Source: Pseudomonadota bacterium (GTDB taxonomy: Bacteria > Pseudomonadota > Gammaproteobacteria > Steroidobacterales > GCA-2729495). Taken from it: DNA of 59,901 bases. Positions within the stretch are counted from its first letter, which is position 1; the number at the start of each line of letters is the position of its first letter. Positions 7,543-15,838 of the stretch are shown here, in pieces. The stretch lies in contig CAUJIY010000090.1 in NCBI GenBank assembly GCA_963205295.1, positions 1 to 59,901 on the forward strand, given 5' to 3'. Below the pieces are notes generated by a model. That model searched no databases. It was not told where the DNA came from and saw nothing but the letters and a program-made list of their open reading frames with translations. Position numbers and translations under genes: made by a program.

Positions 7543-8046
7543 ATGCCGGCGAAGAGCGACTTTTCGGCCGCGGAGTGGCGCGCATTGCGCAATGCCCCCC
7601 AGTTCGTGGCGCTGGCCACCGCCGCTGCGGGCAACAGCGGCCTGTTCGGCAGCCTGGCCGAGGGCATGGCTGCCGCCGGGGCCTTCGCCGAAGCGACCCG
7701 CGCTAACAACCGGCTGATCCGTGACCTGCTCGCGCCGGAGGAGATCCGCGCGGCGCAACAGGATCTGCACGCCGTGCTGAAGGCGGTCACGGAGCCAGTC
7801 GAGGTTGCCAGTCGATTGCAGGATGCGGCACTCGAGGCCGTGGGCGCTGCGCTGGCAGCGCTGCAGGCGCACCAGGCTGCCGATGACGACAGCGATTTTC
7901 GCAAGATGCTCGCCTGGCTGGCCGACCGGGTCGCCACGGCCTCGAAGGAGGGCGACTTTCTCGGCTTCGGCGGTGAGCGCGTCAGTGCCGGGGAGCGCCG
8001 TTTCCTCGAACGGCTCCATGCCGTGGTGGGCGTCCCGGCACCCTGA
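7543..8046 (+). CDS. Hypothetical protein, all-helical
   Basis: A 167-residue, Ala-rich, predicted all-alpha soluble protein with no signal peptide or membrane helix. Part of the sequence (RNAPQFVALATAAAGNSGLFGSLAEGMAAAGAF) looks like a packed helical hairpin. I do not recognise the family. It sits 7 nt after the methyltransferase and 28 nt before the 2OG oxygenase, so it is probably co-transcribed with both. GC and codon bias match the neighbours, which supports a real gene. Confidence 0.7.
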   Translation: MPAKSDFSAAEWRALRNAPQFVALATAAAGNSGLFGSLAEGMAAAGAFAEATRANNRLIRDLLAPEEIRAAQQDLHAVLKAVTEPVEVASRLQDAALEAVGAALAALQAHQAADDDSDFRKMLAWLADRVATASKEGDFLGFGGERVSAGERRFLERLHAVVGVPAP

Positions 8047-8074
8047 AGCCCCGACGGTACGCGGAGCGATATTT

Positions 8075-8632
8075 GTGGAAAATGCCTACCTGACTGCCGT
8101 CGGGCAGATGCCCGACGTCTTCACCGCCGACGAGTGCCGCTGGATCAGCAGCCTGCCGCTGCCGGCATCGCAGGCCGAGATCGCCGACCACAGCGGGGCC
8201 GGTTCGCGCGTCGACTACCAGCTCCGGCGCACCGGTGAGCGCTCCGTACCGCTGAACCGGGAGTTCGCCTGGATCTACCAGCGCCTGCGCAAGCTCGCAC
8301 TGGAAGCCAACGAGCGGGCTTACCGCTTCCGCCTCGGCGACATGATGACCATGCACGTGCTCGAGTACACACCGGACGGTTTTTTCGACTGGCACATGGA
8401 CCTCGGTGCGGGCGTGACGGCGTCGCGCAAGCTGTCGCTGATCACGTTCCTGACGCCGCCGGAAGAGTATCTGGGGGGCGAATTGCGCTTCATGGACGGC
8501 AGTGAGCCACTGCGGCCAGCGCAGGGGGTGACGGCGATCTTCCCGTCGTATCTCCTGCACCGCGTTGACCCGGTGACGCAGGGTACGCGCCACACGCTGG
8601 TGAGCTGGCTGCACGGGCCCTGTTTCTCCTGA
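8075..8632 (+). CDS. 2-oxoglutarate/Fe(II)-dependent dioxygenase (prolyl 4-hydroxylase-like)
   Basis: A 185-residue double-stranded beta-helix oxygenase. The iron ligands appear as His-x-Asp in FDWHMDLG and the distal His in LLHRVDPV, and the 2-oxoglutarate-binding Arg follows in GTRHTLVSW. The spacing fits the PKHD/P4Hc class. It couples 2OG decarboxylation to hydroxylation of a substrate that cannot be predicted. The GTG at 8075 is chosen because GGAGCGATATTT precedes it and the domain starts directly after. It may be co-transcribed with the preceding methyltransferase and hypothetical gene. Confidence 0.88.
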   Translation: MENAYLTAVGQMPDVFTADECRWISSLPLPASQAEIADHSGAGSRVDYQLRRTGERSVPLNREFAWIYQRLRKLALEANERAYRFRLGDMMTMHVLEYTPDGFFDWHMDLGAGVTASRKLSLITFLTPPEEYLGGELRFMDGSEPLRPAQGVTAIFPSYLLHRVDPVTQGTRHTLVSWLHGPCFS

Positions 8633-8707
8633 GCGACAGCGCACGGCATCGGCAGCTGCCAGGCATGGCGCCTGTCCTGGCGGGAGCGGGTCCGAACCCG
8701 GGGAGCC

Positions 8708-9901
8708 TCAGGTCTCGATCGCCGTTGGCAGGGTGAAGAAGAAGGTGGCCCCGCCGTCCGGGTTGTTGGCGCAGTCGAGCTTGCCGCCGTGTGCGGTGAT
8801 GATGGAGCGGCTGATCGCGAGCCCCATCCCCATCCCGGTAGCCTTGGTGGTGAAGAACGGCGTGAACAGCTGCTCGCGCACGGCTTCGGGGACGCCATGG
8901 CCGCGGTCGATGGTGTCCACCCGCAGCAGGCGCGGCGACTCGGCGCGGGCGTGCAGCCGCAGCAGCCGATTGGCCTCCGGGACGTCGCGCATCGCATCGA
9001 CACCGTTACGCAGCAGGTTGAGGATCACTTGCTGGATCTGCACGCCGTCGGCGTTGATGGCCGGCAGGCCGGGGGCGATATAGATGAACAGCCGCACGTG
9101 GTTGGCCTTGGCGTCGAGTTCGGCAAGCGGGCGCACCTCGTTCACCAGTGCCTCCAGATGCACGATCTTGCGCAGTGACGCCCGGCTGCGCGTGAAATCG
9201 CGCATGCGCTGGATGACTTCGGCGGTGCGGTGCGCCTGGGCACCGATCTCGCGCAGTGCCGTCAGGACTTCCGTGTGCGAGCAGTCACCCACGGCGAGAA
9301 GGCGCTGGCAGGCCGCCGTGTAGGTCGCGATGGCCGCGAGCGGCTGGTTGAGTTCGTGGGCCATCGTGGCGGCCATTTCGCCCATGGTCGTGAGACGGCT
9401 GGCGTGCATGAGCTGCTCGCGGTGGCGCAGCGCTTCCTCTTCGGCCTGCTTCTGGCTGGTGAGATCGCGAATCAGGCCGATGAAGCGCAGGCCCTGCGGC
9501 GAGCGGGCTTCGCCCACGGAGAGCGAGGCGGGAAACTCCGAACCATCGCGCCGGCGCGCTACGACTTCGCGGCCGCGGCCGATGATGCGCCCGGCACGGG
9601 TGCGCAGGTAGCGGTCGACGAACTGCTGGTGGTCGGTGACGTCGGTCGGACCCATGAGGATGTTGAGCGGCTGCCCGCCCACCTCGGCAGCGGTGTAGCC
9701 GAACATGTCCTCGGCCGCCTTGTTGAAGCGGATGATCAGACCCTTCTGGTCGATCGCGACGATGGCGTCGACCGCTGCATCAAGCAGGGCGTCGAATTCT
9801 GCGAGGTCGGAGAGCGCCGAGGCCAGCGGGTTATGATTGCCGGGCGGCGCCGTGCGGCTGGCATTGTCCGGGGGAGTGGGCACGACCGGCACAAGATACA
9901 C
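8708..9901 (-). CDS. PAS-domain histidine kinase, FixL-like (possible haem sensor)
   Basis: About 397 residues, soluble: one PAS domain (about residues 33-150), a HisKA domain with HELNQPLAAIATY (His near 182) of the FixL/HPK4 group, and HATPase_c with NLLRNGVDAM, DRGHGVPE and GMGMGLAISRS. In the PAS domain the segment DHQQFVDRYLRTRAGRIIGRGR has His, Arg (+6) and Arg (+20) at the same spacing as Bradyrhizobium FixL haem ligand His200, Arg206 and Arg220. Haem binding and O2 sensing are therefore plausible. There is no response regulator beside it, so it is an orphan kinase. It is divergent from dmeF. The start is uncertain: GTG codons lie at 9910, 9901 and 9892. Confidence 0.85.
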   Translation of the reverse strand: MYLVPVVPTPPDNASRTAPPGNHNPLASALSDLAEFDALLDAAVDAIVAIDQKGLIIRFNKAAEDMFGYTAAEVGGQPLNILMGPTDVTDHQQFVDRYLRTRAGRIIGRGREVVARRRDGSEFPASLSVGEARSPQGLRFIGLIRDLTSQKQAEEEALRHREQLMHASRLTTMGEMAATMAHELNQPLAAIATYTAACQRLLAVGDCSHTEVLTALREIGAQAHRTAEVIQRMRDFTRSRASLRKIVHLEALVNEVRPLAELDAKANHVRLFIYIAPGLPAINADGVQIQQVILNLLRNGVDAMRDVPEANRLLRLHARAESPRLLRVDTIDRGHGVPEAVREQLFTPFFTTKATGMGMGLAISRSIITAHGGKLDCANNPDGGATFFFTLPTAIET

Positions 9902-10015
9902 CGCCCGCACCGTCAGCGGCCAGCCTGGTGGCGGAGCAGCGGCAGTCTCAGGCCGGCTGTGGTAAAAAACCGGAACCGACCGGCTGCGGCGCCGGCAGCT
10001 GGTGACAGCGACATC

Positions 10016-11014
10016 ATGCATACCGAGAACCTGACCGCGTGGCATCACGACCACGTCTTCGACCAGGGCAACCCGGCCGCCGAGCGCAGTACCCGCCTGG
10101 TCATGTGGATCACCGCGGTCACCATGGTGGTGGAGATCGTCGCCGGCTGGTGGTTCAACTCGATGGCGTTGCTCGCTGACGGCTGGCACATGAGCTCGCA
10201 TGCGCTCGCCATCGGCCTCAGCGCTTTCGCCTACGCCGCAGCGCGGCGCTACGCAGGCGATCCGCGTTTCGCCTTCGGTACCTGGAAGATCGAGATTCTC
10301 GGCGGCTTCGCGAGCGCGCTGTTCCTGCTGGGGGTGGCTGCCTTCATGGTCGCCGCGTCACTGGCGCGGATCATCGAACCGCAGGAGATCCACTACCAGG
10401 AGGCCATCGTCATCGCCGGCATCGGTCTCGCGGTCAACATCGCCTGCGCGCTGATTCTCGGCAAGGCCCATCAGCACGATCATGGTCACGACCACGACGC
10501 GGCCCATGATCACGGCCATGGGCTGACTGCCGCCGGGCCAGACGAACACCACGACCTGAACCTCAGGGCGGCCTATCTGCACGTGATCGCCGATGCCGCC
10601 ACATCGGTGCTGGCGATTGCTGCACTGTGTGGCGGCTGGTGGTGGGGCTGGGCCTGGCTCGATCCGGCGATGGGCCTCGTCGGCGCGGTGCTGGTGGGCA
10701 CCTGGGCGCGCAACCTGCTGGCGCAGACCGCGACCGTGCTGCTGGACCGCGAGATGGATCACCCGGTCGTGGCCGAAATCCGTGCCGCGGTGGAAACCGG
10801 CCCGGAAGCCGGTGACACCCGGATCACGGATCTGCACGTGTGGCGTGTCGGCAAGGATGCCTTCGCCTGTGCCCTGACGGTGGTGACGCACGATGCGGGA
10901 CTGACGCCGGCGGCGATCCGCAACCGGCTCGCGCAGCACGCGGAGATCAGGCACGCCACGATCGAGATCCAGTGCTGCCCGGACGGACACGCCGCGGCGC
11001 ACCCGTCCGGCTGA
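10016..11014 (+). CDS. dmeF: Cation diffusion facilitator, DmeF-type Co/Ni efflux
   Basis: A 332-residue inner-membrane antiporter predicted to export Co2+/Ni2+ (or related ions) against protons. It opens with MHTENLTAWHHDHVFDQGN, the typical His-rich DmeF N-terminus, followed by six helices. Helix II carries ALLADGWHMSSHA (Asp and His metal site) and helix V carries AYLHVIADAATS. Between helices IV and V is a His-rich cytosolic loop (HQHDHGHDHDAAHDHGHG). The C-terminal domain includes ITDLHVWRVG. No DmeR repressor is adjacent. The divergent neighbour is the FixL-like kinase. Confidence 0.92.
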   Translation: MHTENLTAWHHDHVFDQGNPAAERSTRLVMWITAVTMVVEIVAGWWFNSMALLADGWHMSSHALAIGLSAFAYAAARRYAGDPRFAFGTWKIEILGGFASALFLLGVAAFMVAASLARIIEPQEIHYQEAIVIAGIGLAVNIACALILGKAHQHDHGHDHDAAHDHGHGLTAAGPDEHHDLNLRAAYLHVIADAATSVLAIAALCGGWWWGWAWLDPAMGLVGAVLVGTWARNLLAQTATVLLDREMDHPVVAEIRAAVETGPEAGDTRITDLHVWRVGKDAFACALTVVTHDAGLTPAAIRNRLAQHAEIRHATIEIQCCPDGHAAAHPSG

Positions 11015-11027
11015 GGCGGGGCACGGG

Positions 11028-12167
11028 TCAGGGCGGTTTCGGCGGCCCGGTGAGCGGCGAGACCAGCAGGTCGGCCATGCTGCGCGTGAGCTGTTCGGAC
11101 TTGTAGCCCGGCACCGAGTACACCCAGCCGGCGAAACGGGCCTGCAGCCGCGCGGCTTCGCCCTGGACCGCGGCAAAGTCCTGCGCCGGGGCGCCCGTCG
11201 CCGGGGCGGCGGCTGGTGGCGCTGCGGCCTGCGTGGCCGGGGTCGCGGCGGGTGCCGGTGTGGGTGTGAAGCGCCCGGCGAGCGCTGCGTCTGCCGTCGC
11301 GCTGAAGCGCAGGCGCAGGCCAGCCGGAAGGCGGAAACTGCGGACCTCGACGACGAGGCCGTCGAAGGTCTCGAAGCGCGCGATCACCGGTTTCACGTCG
11401 CCGGGCGCAAAGCCTTTGGCCGCCTCCACCCCGTCGAACTCGAGGCCCGCGAGTGCCGCGCCGATGGCATTGCCGACCGCAGGAAAGGCGAGTTCGCGGC
11501 CGGCGGGTACGCTGCTCACGGTGAACTCGATTGCCTCGCGCGTCGCTTTCCCGATGTGCACGACGGCCCCATCCGGGTGGGTGATCGTCACGGCGTGCAC
11601 GCGCGCCGCCGGCAGGTCGACGATCTGCCGGTCGAGCCAGTCGGCAGCTTCCTTCGGCAGGTCGAAGCTGCCGCTGACGAGCCAGCTCGTCGCTTCGCCG
11701 ACGCGGCGCGCGTAGGCGCGGTCGCCGCCACCGACGCCGGTGGTGCCGATGATGACGCTGGTGAGCTGCTCGCCGGCCCCGACGTCGAGCCGCAGGCCAC
11801 CGGCCGTGTCCTTGTCGACATCCTCGACCTTGAGCCGCCCGTAGAACTCCGGATTGGAGGTCTTCTCCTCGAGCAGGCGCGCCTCGGCCAGGGCGATCAG
11901 GTTGCCGCGGATGCGTCCTACGTTGGCGGGGTAGGCATCGCGCTCGAGTACCACCCAGCCGGCGTCGCGCCGCTCCAGCGTGGCCACGGTCCGGTCGCCG
12001 GCTGCCCGCACCACGATGCGCCCGACGTCGTTGAGCCGGCTTTTCAGGCCCGGCGCGAGCAGGTCGCCGCCCGCCGTCTCGGGCCGCTCGGAGAACGTGA
12101 CGGCAACGGCCAGTGCCACCAGCACCGCGAGGGCGGCGAGCAGCGTGACGAGCGTGCGGCTGTTCAT
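11028..12167 (-). CDS. DUF4340 protein of Gld-type ABC operon
   Basis: A 379-residue protein with one N-terminal membrane helix (about residues 7-25) and a large periplasmic part. It includes two DUF4340-like repeats, an Ala/Pro-rich linker (about 300-330) and a C-terminal segment containing GWVYSVPGYKSEQLTRSMADLL. Its ATG overlaps the stop of the GldG-like gene by 4 nt (ATGA), implying translational coupling. DUF4340 proteins regularly accompany GldA-GldF-GldG-like exporters. Their job is not established. Confidence 0.85.
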   Translation of the reverse strand: MNSRTLVTLLAALAVLVALAVAVTFSERPETAGGDLLAPGLKSRLNDVGRIVVRAAGDRTVATLERRDAGWVVLERDAYPANVGRIRGNLIALAEARLLEEKTSNPEFYGRLKVEDVDKDTAGGLRLDVGAGEQLTSVIIGTTGVGGGDRAYARRVGEATSWLVSGSFDLPKEAADWLDRQIVDLPAARVHAVTITHPDGAVVHIGKATREAIEFTVSSVPAGRELAFPAVGNAIGAALAGLEFDGVEAAKGFAPGDVKPVIARFETFDGLVVEVRSFRLPAGLRLRFSATADAALAGRFTPTPAPAATPATQAAAPPAAAPATGAPAQDFAAVQGEAARLQARFAGWVYSVPGYKSEQLTRSMADLLVSPLTGPPKPP

Positions 12168-14050
12168 GATGCCGTCGTCCCCGTGTGGCGCCGCCGGCGG
12201 GCGATGACCAGCACGATGCCCAGGATGGAGATCAGCAGCGGCACCAGGCCGATATTGATCGCCTTGAGCCAGTCGCCGAGACGCTCGATGTCCCGGTCGA
12301 GATTGCGCTGCACCTGGCGCAGCTCCTTGCGGATCCCGATGCGCTGGTCGCGGAACCGTTCCAGTTCCTGTTCCTGCTCGGGGCTGAGGATCATGGCGTT
12401 GCGGTCCTCGCGCCCGGCCTGGAGCGCAGTCAGCTTCTCCTCGGTCTCCCGCAGCTCACCCTGGAGGCGCTCCTCGGTGACACGGAAGCGGTCGTCGGCG
12501 ACGCGGCGCAGCTCCTGGACGCGGGTGAATGGCCGCGTGAACGCCGCGCGCCCGCGGATGCCGATGAGGTCGCTGCTGCCGACCAGGTTGTCGAGCGCGT
12601 TGACGACGAAATCGCCGTTGTTGGCGAAGGCGTTGTTGAGGCGCTGGCCGAAGAAGTTCTGCGTCTGCACCCAGAGCCGGTCGCTGAGGAAGTCGACGTC
12701 GGCGACGAGCACGACGTTCACCGCCTCCGCGGCTGCGGCGATGTGCGGCTTGCTGCCTGCCGCGGCACCGCCCGGCGCGCCCTGCGGGAAGGCGCTCGGC
12801 AGCTTGCCCGAGATGCGTGCCGCCAGCGTGTATTGCCTGCCGGTCGGCTTGAACCCCTCGCGCAGCATCTGCGGGTCCGTGACGAAGCCGAGCGCAGCCG
12901 TGGCGACTGGTGCGGCGAGGTCGCTCGAGTGCACGAGCGGCGTGAGCGTCGCGGCGGCCTTCTCGTCGAGCGTGATCGAGCCGGCGAAGCCGAAGTTGAG
13001 CAGGCTCAGGCCGGCAGTGACCACATCGTCGGCATCGAGCCCCTCGGGTGGGACGCCGACGAGACCGATGTCGCGCACCGGGCGCTGGGCCGGACCCATG
13101 ACCTGCAGCGCCCAGCGGTCGTCACCGACGAAGTTGCCGGTATCGACGCCGACGCCCCACGCGGCGAGCAGCCGCGCGAGTTCGGAGCTGCGCCCGCCCG
13201 GCGTGGAGCCCGACGGATCCATCGGATCGGGCGCACCCGGGTCGACCTCGGCCCAGGGGTCGACGAAGAGCATGGCGCGGCCGCCGCGCAGGATGAACTG
13301 GTCGATGGCGTAGAGCGTCTGCTCGGACAGCGCCTTCGGGTGCACGACCATCAGGACCTGCACGTCGTCGGCGATGCTGGTCGCCGCCGCGTCGAGCTGG
13401 CGCACGTCGAAGAGCTGGCGCAGCTGGGCGACGATCGCCCAGGGCTGGCGTATCTGCTGGGTCATCGGGTCGAACCCGGCGCTGATCGGCAGGCTGCTCA
13501 GCAGCGCGACGACCGGGCGTTTCGGGTTGGCGAGCGAGTAGACGAGCTTGGCGAGTTCGTACTCGAGGAACGCTTCCTTGGTCGGGTCGAGGAAGGCGAT
13601 GACCTCGTCGTCGCCGACGCTGTTGGTGCCGGCTACGCCCATGAAGACCGGGTCGGCCGTGTTCTCGAGCCGGATGCCCTGCAGCCCGAACTGCGTGGCG
13701 CGGTCTTCCTCGTCGGAAAACGGCACCGGATCGATCTCCGTGACCTGCAGCTTGCCCTGCGACTCCTGCGCGAGTTCGCGCAGCATGTCCCGCACCCGGC
13801 CCGCATAGGCGCGCAGGTAGGGGATGTCGGTGGTCGCCTTGTCCGAGAAGAAGAAGTAGAGATGGATCGGCTCGGCAATGCTGCCGAGGACGCGCTCGGT
13901 GCCGGGCGCGAGCGTGTAGAGCCGGTTCTCGGTGAGGTCGAGGCGGGCGCCGCGCAGGATCATGTTGGCGAGCGAGACCGCCACGACGAAGATGACCGCC
14001 ACGGCCAGCAGGCCGAGACGGGCGAAAGTGGCGCGGGTAGTGCTGCTCAT
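12164..14050 (-). CDS. GldG-like ABC transporter auxiliary protein
   Basis: A 628-residue membrane protein. An N-terminal helix (about 12-32) leads into the conserved segment RLDLTENRLYTLAPGTERVL found in GldG family members. A large periplasmic domain follows (ABC_transp_aux, IFT52-like, with FILRGGRAMLFVDPW). Near the C-terminus are a coiled coil (about 535-600, Glu/Arg-rich heptads) and a final helix before the basic tail ARRRRH. It sits between the permease (10 nt upstream) and the DUF4340 gene (overlap), so it acts with them as one exporter complex. The substrate is unknown. In Bacteroidetes the system is named for gliding, but the proteobacterial role is undefined. Confidence 0.87.
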   Translation of the reverse strand: MSSTTRATFARLGLLAVAVIFVVAVSLANMILRGARLDLTENRLYTLAPGTERVLGSIAEPIHLYFFFSDKATTDIPYLRAYAGRVRDMLRELAQESQGKLQVTEIDPVPFSDEEDRATQFGLQGIRLENTADPVFMGVAGTNSVGDDEVIAFLDPTKEAFLEYELAKLVYSLANPKRPVVALLSSLPISAGFDPMTQQIRQPWAIVAQLRQLFDVRQLDAAATSIADDVQVLMVVHPKALSEQTLYAIDQFILRGGRAMLFVDPWAEVDPGAPDPMDPSGSTPGGRSSELARLLAAWGVGVDTGNFVGDDRWALQVMGPAQRPVRDIGLVGVPPEGLDADDVVTAGLSLLNFGFAGSITLDEKAAATLTPLVHSSDLAAPVATAALGFVTDPQMLREGFKPTGRQYTLAARISGKLPSAFPQGAPGGAAAGSKPHIAAAAEAVNVVLVADVDFLSDRLWVQTQNFFGQRLNNAFANNGDFVVNALDNLVGSSDLIGIRGRAAFTRPFTRVQELRRVADDRFRVTEERLQGELRETEEKLTALQAGREDRNAMILSPEQEQELERFRDQRIGIRKELRQVQRNLDRDIERLGDWLKAINIGLVPLLISILGIVLVIARRRRHTGTTAS

Positions 14051-14060
14051 GGGGGCTCCG

Positions 14061-14795
14061 TCAGTCGGCCTTCTTCATCTCGAGCACCACGGTGGTGGCA
14101 TACAGCCAGGCGATGATCACGCTGGCGAAGTAGAACACGTCGCGCAGGTCGATGACGCCCTTGCTGATGGCGTTGAAGTGGGTGAGGAAACTCAGCCCGG
14201 ATACCGTGTCGATCAGCGCCTGCGGCGCCCAGCCGGAGAAGAAATCGAGCACCACCGGGAAGCCGGCCAGCAGGAACAGGAAGCAGACCACGACCGTGAT
14301 GATGAAGGCGACCACCTGGTTGCGATTGGCGGCCGAGATGCACGAGCCGATGGCGAGAAAGCCGCCGGCCATCAGCAGGCTGCCGAGGTAGGCTGCGAGG
14401 ATCACGCCGTTGTCGGGGTCGCCGAGGTAGTTGACGGTCAGCCAGACCGGGAAGGTCAGCGCCAGGGCGAGTGCGGTGAATATCCATGCGGCGAGGAACT
14501 TGCCGATCACCGCTGCAGCGGTGGTCACCGGCAGGGTCATCAGCAGTTCGATGCTGCCGGACTTGCGTTCCTCCGCCCACAGGCGCATGGCGATCGCCGG
14601 CACCAGGAACAGGTAGAGCCAGGGGTGGAAATTGAAGAACGGCACGAGGTCCGCCTGGCCGCGCTCGTAGAAGCCGCCGAGGTAAAAGGTAAACACGCCC
14701 ATCAGCGCCAGGAAGATGACGATGAAGACGTAGGCGAGCGGCGTGGCGAAATAGGCTGCCAGTTCGCGCCCGGCGATGATGCGGATCCCGCCCAT
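14061..14795 (-). CDS. ABC-2 type permease, GldF-like
   Basis: A 244-residue integral membrane protein with six predicted helices. Family segments include the N-terminal IIAGRELAAYFATPLAYVFI, AEERKSGSIELLMTLPVTT in the cytosolic loop and a terminal VVLEMKKAD. It is the membrane half of the exporter encoded by this operon. Its start codon shares one base with the stop of the ATPase gene, so the two are translationally coupled. Confidence 0.9.
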   Translation of the reverse strand: MGGIRIIAGRELAAYFATPLAYVFIVIFLALMGVFTFYLGGFYERGQADLVPFFNFHPWLYLFLVPAIAMRLWAEERKSGSIELLMTLPVTTAAAVIGKFLAAWIFTALALALTFPVWLTVNYLGDPDNGVILAAYLGSLLMAGGFLAIGSCISAANRNQVVAFIITVVVCFLFLLAGFPVVLDFFSGWAPQALIDTVSGLSFLTHFNAISKGVIDLRDVFYFASVIIAWLYATTVVLEMKKAD

Positions 14796-15730
14796 CAGGC
14801 AGCCTCCTGCTCGGTGATGCTGCGGAACACCTCGTCGAGGCGCCCCGACTCCAGGTGCAGCTGCGACAACGGCCAGCCCTTCGCGCCGGCGAGATCGGCA
14901 ACGGCGGTGACGATGAGCGCGCTGCCACGCGGGAATGCCGTGACCGCGCGCGCCGCTTCGTCGAGCTCGACATGCTCGACGTCAGCCAGGCTGCGCAGCT
15001 CGGCAGCCGCCTCGCGCAGCAGTGCCGCCTGCTCGAAGCGCAGGGTGACGGCATTGTGGTGGCGCGAACGGCGGATCAGTGCCGCCGGGGTTTCGTCGGT
15101 GACGATGCGCCCGGCCGTGATGATGATGGCGCGGGTGCACACCGCCTCGACCTCCTCGAGGATGTGCGTGGAGATGACGATGATCTTGTCCTTCGCCATC
15201 GCGTTGATCAGTTCACGCACTTCGTGCTTCTGGTTCGGGTCGAGGCCGTCGGTGGGCTCGTCGAGGATCAGCACCGGCGGGTCGTGGACGATGGCCTGGG
15301 CGAGGCCGACACGGCGGCGAAAGCCCTTGGAGAGCGTTTCGATGCGCTGGTCGAGGACCCGGCCGAGGTGCAGGCGGGCGATCACGTCGTCGAGGCGGCT
15401 GCGGCGGCGCTCCCCGTCGAGGCCGCGCACCCTGGCGATGAACCCGAGGAATTGCCGCGGTGTCATCTCCCCGTAGCACGGCGCGCCTTCGGGCAGGTAG
15501 CCCAGGCGGCGGCGTGCTTCGATCGGCTGGTCGTCCACCGGGAAACCACAGATCTCCGCACGCCCGCTGGTCGGCGGCACGAAGCCGGCGATCATGCGCA
15601 TGGTCGTGGTCTTGCCCGCGCCGTTCGGTCCGAGGAAGCCGAGCACCTCGCCGGGCTGGACGGTGAAACTGATGCCGTCGACAGCGCGCAGGGCACCGTA
15701 CAGTTTGGTCAGTGATTCAGCCCTTATCAT
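14795..15730 (-). CDS. ABC transporter ATPase, GldA-like
   Basis: A 311-residue cytosolic ATPase. It contains Walker A (GPNGAGKTTTMR), a signature region LSKGFRRRVGLAQAI, Walker B (VLILDEPTDGLDP) and an H-loop (ISTHILEEVE). The FLGPNGAGK context and the C-terminal extension of about 80 residues are typical of ABC-2 exporters. It is the first gene of the operon, with GAGGAGCCACG before the ATG. It energises the permease/GldG/DUF4340 complex. Confidence 0.93.
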   Translation of the reverse strand: MIRAESLTKLYGALRAVDGISFTVQPGEVLGFLGPNGAGKTTTMRMIAGFVPPTSGRAEICGFPVDDQPIEARRRLGYLPEGAPCYGEMTPRQFLGFIARVRGLDGERRRSRLDDVIARLHLGRVLDQRIETLSKGFRRRVGLAQAIVHDPPVLILDEPTDGLDPNQKHEVRELINAMAKDKIIVISTHILEEVEAVCTRAIIITAGRIVTDETPAALIRRSRHHNAVTLRFEQAALLREAAAELRSLADVEHVELDEAARAVTAFPRGSALIVTAVADLAGAKGWPLSQLHLESGRLDEVFRSITEQEAA

Positions 15731-15838
15731 CGTGGCTCCTCGAGCCGGTCGACCAGCGGTGCACGGCTACGGAATCGTGCCGGGCCACCGGCGGGAAGCG
15801 CGGATGGCGCGGGTATTTTGCATAGGCTGGTGAGCCAA
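15731..15838 (-). promoter_or_regulatory. Upstream region of the Gld-type ABC operon
   Basis: A 108-bp gap after the M16 gene. On the minus strand the AT-richer stretch CCTATGCAAAATACC is the only -10-like candidate. No firm promoter call can be made. Confidence 0.2.

Noticed and set aside
8686-8707. T-arm-like sequence (GGGTCCGAACCC) suggesting a tRNA
   Set aside because: No acceptor stem, anticodon arm or CCA can be assembled around it. It is a simple hairpin between convergent genes.
11556-14116. Long plus-strand frames opposite the GldG/DUF4340 genes
   Set aside because: Composition is Arg/Asp/Gly/Val-rich with no domain character, as expected for antisense shadows in high-GC DNA. The minus-strand proteins have clear family features.
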